Assembly (NCBI GenBank): GCA_001584585.1
Contig: LSYV01000278.1
Location: 7,261-18,821 of the forward strand
Source: Gonium pectorale
Lineage: Eukaryota; Chlorophyta; Chlorophyceae; Chlamydomonadales; Volvocaceae
DNA length: 11,561 bases
Reading direction: 5' to 3'
Shown: positions 1 to 7,730 of the stretch, piece after piece
Numbering within the stretch: the stretch's first letter is position 1
Layout: every line of letters begins with the position of its first letter
The notes under the pieces: generated by a model
Told to the model about the DNA's origin: nothing
Seen by the model: the letters and a program-made list of their open reading frames with translations, nothing else
The model's database searches: none
Made by a program: the position numbers and the translations under genes

Positions 1-2321
1 GGTTGCTGTTTACAGTTCGTCCGCACTGTCCGCGCCGGGACGGCGGGCGCGTGTGGGGGGCGAGGGGGGGGGATCGATTGCGGGCACGAGGGGCTGCGCG
101 AGGGGGCTTAGGCGCGCGGAAGGCTAGACCAGCACAGGTAGGTACATGTAGTTCTGGGTGTGCAAAGGCACGCAAATGGATGGCCGGAGGGGGTGGGGTT
201 GTTTGGGGTTATGAAACAGGCGGGTGGGGTGTCGCATACGGCAGGGACCGGGGGGCCCCTCCACCCCTTCACCCCGCCGATCCGCCGTGGCGCCTGCGCA
301 CCCGCATGTCTTGTTGTGTACGATGTCGTACAGGTAGCGGCGCCCCACGTCAGAGTGGGGTCGAGGCTCCCCGCGGACCAGGTCGCTCACGCGCCGGATG
401 TCCTCCCTGGCGGCCATGGGCGGCCGGGCGGGCGGGGGCAGAGAGGTCGGTTGGGCGGGGGGCGAAGGGCGGGCACGAGTACCAGCTCTGCGCGGTGTAG
501 CGTGTGAGCGGCAACCTGCCACCTGCGTCGCTGGGGGATGAGGGAGCAGCGCTGCGGGTGTCGAGGCGTGTCCCCACTCCCCTCGCCCGAGGCGCGGTAC
601 TCCCTGGCGCGCGCGTGCACGCACGCGGGTGCCTCCGCACGCGCGGTCGCTCCCCCGCTCCAGCTCCCCCTCCCCTAGCCCGCCCGCCCACCCGCTGACG
701 CCCTCCACGTGATCGCGATCCACCAGGTACTCGAGCACGCGGCTGGACATGGCCTCGTGGCTCCTGGGCGGGCGGGCAGGCAGGGGGGGGCGCACGCATG
801 CATAGGCGGCGTGGGGGTGTTGTGGCGCACGTGCACCTTCGGGTGGTGCGTATGTCTCGTAGCTTTCCTGTTTCTGTTTTCTCTTTCCGCAGGAGTTCGC
901 ACTCAGGATCGCGAGGGGTGTGGCATCGTGTGCGGCGGATGTGGGTCCGGGCGCTGCACGGGGGGGGCCCTCACGGCCTCTGCCAACCAACGGTTGGGGG
1001 CGGGCAAGGTGCTCACACGAGACGACACCCGGCGCGCGCAAGAAGCCACGGGTGCGGGGCCGTGATCTCACCAGGAGCCGCCGCCCTCCGGCTGCGCGCT
1101 GCCGCCAGCCTCCGCCCCGCCCGCGGCGGATGTGGCCGCCCGCTCCTTGCGGCGCATGAACTCCTCCCAGGTGTGGGAGAAGGGCCCGTGGCCCAGGTCG
1201 TGCGTCAGGCCTACAGGCGACACGCGGGGCAGCGATCAGGGCCCGGCGGCGGCGACGGCGGGGCAGCATGGGACCTCGGAGATCAATAAACAAGACAGAA
1301 CACCACGCCGACTGCGCCGCACGCTGCCCTGGCGAAGGCCCCGAGGCGCCTGTCGTCCTGCCCCGGCCCATCTGCGGTCGGGCAGCCCGGCACACCCCGC
1401 CGGCATCGCCGAACACACCCGCCAGCGCCACCACGCGTACGTCCTCGGCCTCCATATCCAGCTCATCCCGCTGCCGATCATACAGGTGATCCGCCTGCTC
1501 TTGGGCCTGCGGGACAGCGACCCACGGAACCACGGGTCGTGGACACGCGCGGCAGCGCGCCATGCGCACGGCAACGCACGCGGACGGTCGAGCAAAACAC
1601 TTGGGGGTTTGTGAGCTGTTCAGGCGTGCCTGCAACGGCATCCACTTGATCGGTCAGGTTGCGGCTATGGGCCTATGACGCTGCACACAGCACCCCCCCT
1701 GTGACCCAGGGGTGCCAGTCGTGCCCACCACGTACCAGCCAGGCGGTCCCCAGCGAGTGCTCGAAGCGCGTGTGCACCGCCTGCGGGAACACCAGGAAGG
1801 CGGTCCCCAGCTGCTTGATGCCGCGCAGCCGCTGGTACTGCGGCGTGTCCACCACGCATATGCAGGCGGCGTCCAGCCTGTGGCGGCGGGGAAAGACGGG
1901 GGGGCGGGGGGCCGGGGGGGCGGAAAGGGTGTCGGGGATAGGGACAGCGGAGAGGCGGGCGGGAAAGTGGGGAACGCATGCGGTGCAATGGAAGGGGGAC
2001 GAGAAGGCCACCATGTTGGCGCGTTTCTTGCGTGAGGGTAACGAGGGAGGCTTGGGACTGGAAAGTGAGGGGCCACGCAGTGCGATCCGGGCGGGGGCCG
2101 CCTCGGTGGCCAACCAGCCAGCCAGCCAGCGGGGAAGGACCGGCGGTTCGTCGGGCACGACGCCAGCTGTTTCGGCACCCAAGAACGCTGCCGTGCTTGC
2201 CACCTACGCCCCCACCTGATCAGCTCGTGGACGGGTTCGCTGATGTTCTGTTCTTGGAGCGGCGCGGCTGCCAGGCCGCAGCCCGGGCGATGCCGTCTCC
2301 GGTGCCAGCGGTGTCACCCAT
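1..2321 (-). CDS. SAMHD1: SAMHD1/VENOSA4-like HD-domain dNTP triphosphohydrolase (partial, 3' end off left edge)
   Basis: Homologues cleave dNTPs to deoxynucleosides and triphosphate and so control dNTP pools. Exons seen, in transcript order: about 2280-2216, 1877-1736, 1506-1419, 1210-1072, 763-692, 406-302; all GT-AG, and every phase joins. Exon 1 ends SEPVHELI(R). Exon 2 carries [14 protein letters not shown] and HTRFEHSLG. Exon 3 ends VRVVALA. Exon 4 has [11 protein letters not shown], the HD metal motif. Exon 5 starts (W)SHEAMSS, and exon 6 ends [11 protein letters not shown](G). Against human SAMHD1 these supply the equivalents of D137/Q142/R145 (activator guanine site), Q149/L150, R164, H167, H206/D207, H210, H215 and H233. 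The last metal ligand (D311, in the IDVDKWDY region) should lie on the next exon, beyond position 1. No SAM domain is visible. Exon 4 adds an Ala/Gly-rich linker of about 25 residues between the HD motif and WSHE. The 5' end is unsettled: an ATG at 2321 lies in another frame. Confidence 0.93.
832..892 (+). repeat. Diverged dispersed repeat, copy A (pairs with 2626-2690)
   Basis: On the plus strand the stretch runs CACC-TTCGGGTG, then GTATGTCTCGTAG, then a pyrimidine-rich tract ending CCGCAG. The stretch at 2626-2690 repeats this order with small indels. Copy A lies antisense within intron 4 of the dNTPase gene. It resembles a plus-strand 3' splice acceptor, but no plus-strand exon can be supported after it. 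It may be a degraded dispersed repeat or a chance similarity. Confidence 0.35.
2114..2129. repeat. Short tandem repeat (CCAG)x4
   Basis: Four consecutive CCAG units lie inside intron 1 of the dNTPase gene. It is a simple microsatellite with no evident function. Confidence 0.6.
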
Positions 2322-2483
2322 CGCGACCAGCAGGCTCCTGATGGCCCCTGCGCCGGAATCGTGACGCTACAGCTCTAGTTACGCTGCGCCTTGCCCCGCA
2401 GGCGCGGCCAGTCGTGCGTCGATGCTCCAGTCACCCTCGAAGCAGCGTTTTAGAGGTAATCGCGGTCTCTCCCCCTACGTGTT

Positions 2484-2488
2484 TTACA
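2484..2488 (-). terminator. Candidate TGTAA polyadenylation signal for the PLAC8 gene
   Basis: Green algae of the Chlamydomonas group use TGTAA as the poly(A) signal. This is the first minus-strand TGTAA I found downstream of the PLAC8 stop codon, about 1.3 kb away. It lies about 160 bp upstream of the candidate dNTPase ATG. The distance is long for a 3'UTR, and a five-base motif occurs often by chance. Confidence 0.3.
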
Positions 2489-2625
2489 CTCGGCATAAAT
2501 GTCAGAATCCGAAAGATAGGGCCCTACACGGCGGGAGCCGGCACGCGCGGGGTCCGAGAACGCAGATGATGTGTAAGGGGGCCCCCGCCCGCCATGCCCT
2601 GTACTCGGCGCCCTGCTGGAAACAT

Positions 2626-2690
2626 CACACCATCGGGTGTGTATGTCCGTAGAGGCTGCCTTCCCCATTTCTGCTTCTCTTTTTTCACAG
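2626..2690 (+). repeat. Diverged dispersed repeat, copy B (pairs with 832-892)
   Basis: This is the second copy: CACCATCGGGTG, then GTATGTCCGTAG, then a pyrimidine tract ending TTTTTTCACAG. It lies upstream of the dNTPase gene. Similarity to copy A was judged by eye and covers about 60 bp with indels. Confidence 0.35.
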
Positions 2691-3130
2691 CACCCCGCCC
2701 CCCCAGTTCACGCCAAGCCTCACGAGTCCCAGCGCCTCACGACATTTGCACGCACTTTGCAAAGCATGCGCCACCAACAGCCGCGCGCCCACCCTCCATC
2801 GCGAGGTCCCCTCTCTTGCGCCCTGTGGTCGACGCCCAGGGCCGATCGCAACCTTGGCCAGTGGCATCCATGCCGCGAGGCCCTCCTTACCACCCTCGGT
2901 TGGTTGGGTCTGTCGTAAAGCAACGCCTGGCTCAGCAAGCCATCAGTGGCATGTTGCCCGCAGCTCGTGACCGCACCTCCCCCCCTGGAACGCCTGGAGC
3001 CCCGGATCCGGTCAGCTGTTGCTGCCTTGCGACGGCGCGTCGCACCTGATCCGGTGGCCTGCTGCCGCGGGGGCACTCCGCCCCTGTGACACCCCCAGCT
3101 TCTTGGGCCCGGATCGGGGCCCCTGGGGGT

Positions 3131-3170
3131 GGGGTGGAACGTGTGAGCCTCCTCATGCCCGTTCCACCCC
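3131..3170. repeat. Perfect 11-bp inverted repeat (potential hairpin)
   Basis: GGGGTGGAACG at 3131-3141 is matched exactly by CGTTCCACCCC at 3160-3170, with an 18-base spacer. It lies about 656 bp past the PLAC8 stop codon, so it could fold in a long 3'UTR or be a palindromic element. No flanking target-site duplication was seen. Confidence 0.6.
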
Positions 3171-3825
3171 GTCCGGCTGGACAAACGGTCCCTCGCCGTT
3201 TGCCCAACCGTACTGCTGCCGTACGTCTTCCACCTCCTTCCTCACCACTGCGTTCCCTCACCGCCCTATCCGCGTTTCTCCGACCAATGCATTCACGCAC
3301 GCGCACACATCCTAGGGGGGCATGTTTTCGTCCATCAACGCCGGTTCTGACATCTTTCATGTCCATTGCATATCGCCTGGCGCCTGGCTGAACCGTCCTG
3401 CCGGATCCGGTACGAGTGTGCTCTCCAGGTACGTCTTGGGAGGGAGAATTGTTGTCTGGGATCGCGGGTGCAAGGTGCGGGGACGGGGAGGGCAATAGAG
3501 GCACACGCACGCACACACGTCTCCTTACTACGACCTTCGTCTCGACAATACCGTCTAGTGTAGTCGCCTTAATCAACGTACCATGGACGCCGCCGCTCTC
3601 GGCGGCATATACCTGGCGGCTGCCTGGCCATCGGACCCGCCGACACCCTCCGGGAGCCGGCGACACGAAGGCAAGAAACGGCTTGGCCGCCGGACGGGCG
3701 AACGCCGCTGGCGTCCAGTTTCGCTATCAAACCTTGTTTCCCGTGCCAACCCGACGAGGCGGCAACCCCGGGCCCAGGGTGCTTCGCGCCCTCCTTGCGG
3801 CCCTCGGAACGAGCGCGGCGGCTCC

Positions 3826-5986
3826 TCAGACGCCAGGCGTAAAGGGCGTCCCCGAGCCGCGTTTGCGAGCACCCTGCGAGGCACGGGTAGCGCAAGGAGG
3901 GTCACCGCGTGCGGGTGAGGGGCCGTCATGACGGAGCACACAACATGCGCGTATGGGCAAACGTCGCACTGCACGCGGCAGCACCGACGCGACGCACGCA
4001 GCCCACAGGCGGCGGTCCCCTGCGGGCGCACCAGGGCCGCACCTCCGTGTACTTCTTGAACTCCTTCCCGGTGGTGCCGGCAGCGGCCTTGACGTCCCCC
4101 AGGACAGCACCTGCAACGGAAGGGGAGGGAAGCAGCGGCACGCGGTCAGCACAGCACGGCAGCAAGGACGTGGCATGCAGGGTTGTGAACTTGACCACAG
4201 CCGGAGGTCGGGTAACAGCTGCACCGGCCGTGGACTTCAGCACCAGGGGTCGGTGGAGCGCAGGGGCTGAGACCGAAAGAGGGAAGCACAACAGCAGGGG
4301 GTGGGGGGTGTGGAAGTGACAACGCGACACACCGCCGCACGGCGGCCTCCCGACGCGACGATGCCCGTGCGTGCATCTGGCGGATGGCCGGCGTGCTTGG
4401 CGCAGCGCTACCACCCGCCGTGCACAGCCAGAAACAGCAGCGCACCGTCCTTGAGCCCCTCGCGCGCGCCGATCTCGTTGTACTCTTGGATCAGCGTACA
4501 GCAGCCGCAACACCAGGTCAGCAGCACGTCCTGTGGCATGGCGGGGCGTGGGGCGGCGGGGAGTCCTGACCGCTGTTTGGTCGGGAGTTGTGCGATTTCG
4601 GTTTGGGTGTGGGGCGCACATGTGTGGCGGGGGGGAGCAACGTCGTGCGGTGGCACGGCCAGCACGTGGGGGTTAGAGCCGGCAGTTGGAGCGGATTGCG
4701 GAGTTTGAGGGCCTTGGAGCAACGCTGGGCAGAGCAAGGCGGCTGGCGGACGGACGAAGCGCCACTCCCCGCTGAACCTTAAAAGGACCCATCAGATGGC
4801 ATTGCAAGCTACAAGGGGTCGCCAGTCGCAACGCAAATAGGCGCACCTGAAGAAGGCCTGCGTCATTGATGCCGTACTTCTGGCGGATGGCCTGGAGGGT
4901 CATGCATTGCGACAGTAAGTTGGTTCGGTTCGCCCGCCATTTGCGGCTCGTACAGCACGTAAGCCGTCGGAAAGGGCTGTGGCCATGGCACAGGTCCCGC
5001 GCGTCCCCCTGTGAGAGCTGCTCCGAGCGACGCGGGCAACGCGGGCTGCCACCACCCGCCACACGGCCCCGGCATGGCAGCTGGCATGGCATTTGTAGCT
5101 TACAGGGTAGCTCACACAACCTCCGTCACTGGCGGGAAGCCATGGCCCGCGCGTGACCCGTTCTGGGCGGGGCGGGACAGGAAACGGAACGCAAATGCAC
5201 AACCGGCCCACACGGATGGCTCACCCTGCGGGCGGGAATATGGGCCAGGCAGCCGCAACCCACGCTTGCGGCCAGGCCGTACAGGCAGCAGCCTGCGAGG
5301 TGCAGCTATGGGGACGGCAGTTGGACCGGGCGCGTGAGCCGGAGCGCTGATGGCCCGCTCAGGGTTTGCGGGATCGGGGGGACCCGGTCGGGTGTAAAGT
5401 GGACGCAGGTGGGCCCAACCCGCAATGGTGCGTACCCGGTAGGAACTCCCCCGCGCAGGGTGCGTCCGTGCCCTGCGAGTATCAGCATCCAAGCGAGCCG
5501 CTTGGTGGCCGGGTGTGCGGCGCCAGGCCTCAGGAAGGTAGCAAAGCCAGGTCTTACCAGGAGCTTGCCCACGTTAATGCCATACTGTGGGGGCGGTTTC
5601 GATTAGAGGGGATCCAATGCAGCTCAGGGGGCAGCCCAGAGTGGCTTGGCGCCAGGGGGGCAAAGGGCCATGGCAAGGCGACCGAACCTGGGCCCGTCAA
5701 CTACGTAGTGGTGCCCGCAATGCGTGCATGCAGCGGCACCTACCGTGATGCAGGGGCAGCAACATGTCAGCACTGGGGACGTCCGTGGAACAGCGGGGAG
5801 CGGATTTTGGGTTTGGGTTTGGAAAATTCAGTCGAAGCTGGCACTTCATGATCGGCCACACATTTGCTGTGTATGTGAATTGGCCTTCTACATTGCTTCT
5901 TATCTCTATGGGTGCATACCGCAAGCGGACGGGCCACCAGGCTCCGCAAACAAACTGTAGCACGGCTGCTTCCATTCAGCGGACAT
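3826..5986 (-). CDS. PLAC8-family cysteine-rich protein, complete, nine exons, 157 aa
   Basis: PLAC8 proteins include plant FW2.2/cell-number regulators, plant cadmium resistance proteins and animal PLAC8; many sit in membranes, and some affect divalent-cation levels or organ size. Exons in order: 5986-5920, 5772-5744, 5584-5558, 5472-5436, 5292-5225, 4891-4847, 4530-4446, 4110-4043, 3873-3826, all GT-AG, 474 bp with a TGA stop. Residues 1-22 contain EWKQPCYSLF; 22-32 read CVLTCCCPCIT, the C[CL]xxxxCPC signature with V in second place, followed by YGINVGKLL. A hydrophobic Cys-rich segment (about 54-72, GCCLYGLAASVGCGCL) leads into RRAIRQKYGIND (75-86). The second signature, WCCGCCTLIQEYNEI, is at 97-111. 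There are 15 cysteines. The tail is Lys/Gly-rich and ends TPFTPGV. An in-frame ATG at 6130 would add 48 residues, but that stretch is AT-richer and unlike coding, so 5986 is preferred. The substrate or ion is unknown. Confidence 0.92.
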
Positions 5987-7730
5987 GGTCACCAGGAGTC
6001 TACAGTATCGCTGAAAACAACCAATGAACTGTGTTCGAGTGGTAAGATGTAGGAATTGTCTTCGTTCGTCCCTTAAGCAAACAAAGCCGATGGAGGCCAT
6101 GGAGGCCACAACCACCAACAGCACGGTCAAATCCCTGCCAACCTCCTTCTCCGTCCCCGTTCCCCTCCAACCCGCATCTGCTTCCTTTTCAACTTTCCTC
6201 GCCCCGTGTATCGGCGCTCGAGGGTGAGGGCTGCGAGTAAGTTGGAGTCTGACGAGTCACCGACGCCCATGTGCGCGCCTTCAGTCCTCGTGCGTTGCCT
6301 TTTTCCCCGCCTGTTTCCCGCTTGCTGCTCTGCCGCTGCGTCTTGCATAACCAGGGCGCCAGGGAGGTCAGTAGCGGACTCAGCGACTGAGGCTGTGTGG
6401 GCCGTTCGGGTCCTTGTGGTGCACAGGTCCGGCACGGCGCACAGGGAGCAACGGCGGCGCCGCTACCCCAGCCAGCGCTGTGCCGCCACGGCTGCCTGCC
6501 GACGCCCTGGTGTCCGGAGCTGCTCCGGAAGGCGGCGGCCCTCCCGTCATCGCGAGGGTGTCCAGAGCACTAGAGGTCTAGGCGGGCTTGGAAGGCGTGA
6601 CTCAGGCATGGGGGTGCAGCCATGAAACGATCCAGGCATACTGCACTGGCCGTCGTGACATGGTGTTGTGCAGTATGTGCCCTGCCAGCAAATGTACGGA
6701 TGGTCGGCGCTCGAGTACGAAGTGGATATCACATAGGACCGCGGCACGGCGAGCAAAGCAAGCCCGGCCGAAGTCGTTGCATAGGGACACCGTCATCCCA
6801 CATAACCTCAGTGTCCCTGAACGCCGCACATCTCCGCTGCGGTCGCTGCAGTCTTCATCACCGCGCTAGCGCGAAGCCACGTGCTTGGTCTCGCACCATG
6901 CCGGCGAAATCTCGCCTTACCTATCCTCTCCACAGCCTGCCCTGCCTGCCTTGCCATGCATGCCGCTCGCGCGGCCCTCACCGCTACTATCGTCATCTTG
7001 CGCCATCCCAGACCTGCCGTCGCTCAAGGATGCGTCCTTGTCGCAAATACTCGTGCAAGTGCGGCCGGCGGCCTCTCGCCACCGGCAGCTCCTTCCCACT
7101 CAACCCAACGGCCACCTCATTCTTGCGTCACCAACAGCTTCCGGTCAGCACAAATGCGAACCACCCAGACCCGCGTACAAGTACCTTCGCAAGCCTCGCC
7201 GTTGACGGCTGCGCGGCGTCTGCGATGTCGTGCCTCGCCTACCTGCCTCCCACGTGCAATGGCGCGGGGGCAGACCCATCCCCCTCTTGCGCAGGCCGAT
7301 GCCTTACACTACTACACTACAATCATGTGTAGTTCCTTCGACAGCAGTGCTGAACTCCGGTCCCTACATCTCCATACCCAGACCTGACTTCCCCACATTC
7401 AGGCCTCATCCTGTTGTGCGTCTGTGCCACCCAACCCCTGCCTGCCGCCCCCGCTCGCGGACGGGCCCCCGGTATCGGCGCCGCGTGGGCCTTAAACTGC
7501 TGCGGCCGCCAACCTAGCCGGCTCGGGGTGTACTGCTATGAGCCGCAGCAGCCCCACTGACGCCCGTGCAGCGGTACGCATTCAACCACCGGGTCCAACG
7601 TCCCCTTCCAAGGCAAGGAGCCCCGGGCTTCTGGAGCCGCCGCCAGGCATGCCGGGTGATCCGGCCCTTCTGTCGGAGGCAAATCGCGTTACTGCCATCC
7701 TCTTCAGCAGCAGCCCTTTCCCCCGGGGCG
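5987..7730. other. Gene-free stretch between PLAC8 (5' side) and LTO1 (3' side)
   Basis: I see no supportable gene. The part next to 5987 should hold the PLAC8 promoter and 5'UTR; it is less GC-rich than the exons. It includes a long pyrimidine-rich run at about 6139-6205 (purine-rich on the PLAC8 sense strand) and a tandem ATGGAGGCC duplication near 6090-6107. The part next to 7730 should hold the LTO1 3'UTR, with a TGTAA at 7304-7308. A plus-strand frame of 236 codons at 6622-7332 lacks the local codon bias and any recognisable motif. Confidence 0.6.
7304..7308 (-). terminator. LTO1: Candidate TGTAA polyadenylation signal for LTO1
   Basis: A minus-strand TGTAA lies about 423 bp downstream of the LTO1 stop codon. 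That spacing fits the 3'UTR lengths usual in Chlamydomonas-type genes. Cleavage would be expected some 10-20 bases further on. The call rests on motif and distance only. Confidence 0.5.

Larger units (their letters stand above)
2322..3825. other. Non-coding stretch between the dNTPase and PLAC8 genes
   Basis: No frame here shows conserved peptides or splice-consistent coding, although several chance frames of 60-240 codons are open, as expected at this GC content. By position it should hold the PLAC8 3'UTR (upper part) and the dNTPase promoter and 5'UTR (lower part). Visible items are repeat copy B, a CA/CG-rich run near 3497-3521, the inverted repeat at 3131-3170 and the palindrome CCGGATCCGG at 3002-3011. 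Confidence 0.6.

Noticed and set aside
9..13. Minus-strand TGTAA near the left edge as the dNTPase poly(A) signal
   Set aside because: It lies in the intron after the 406-302 exon. The catalytic-Asp exon and C-terminal lobe are still missing, so the gene cannot end here.
1..301. Search for the IDVDKWDY exon of the dNTPase
   Set aside because: No acceptor followed by this peptide is present in any minus-strand frame; the ATCGAT near 75 reads IDP followed by a poly-C run, not the motif.
124..1641. 505-codon minus-strand open frame
   Set aside because: It reads through introns. It happens to contain dNTPase exons at 1506-1419, 763-692 and 406-302 in one frame, but the HD-motif exon (1210-1072) is in another frame and good splice sites separate them all.
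5906..6130. Upstream in-frame ATG for the PLAC8 protein (6130)
   Set aside because: The extra 48 residues come from AT-richer sequence without coding bias. The family normally has a short N-terminus before the first Trp, which the 5986 ATG provides.
6622..7332. 236-codon plus-strand open frame
   Set aside because: No motif, no C/G-biased third positions and Cys/Arg/His-rich random composition; it lies between two minus-strand genes and overlaps the likely LTO1 3'UTR signal.
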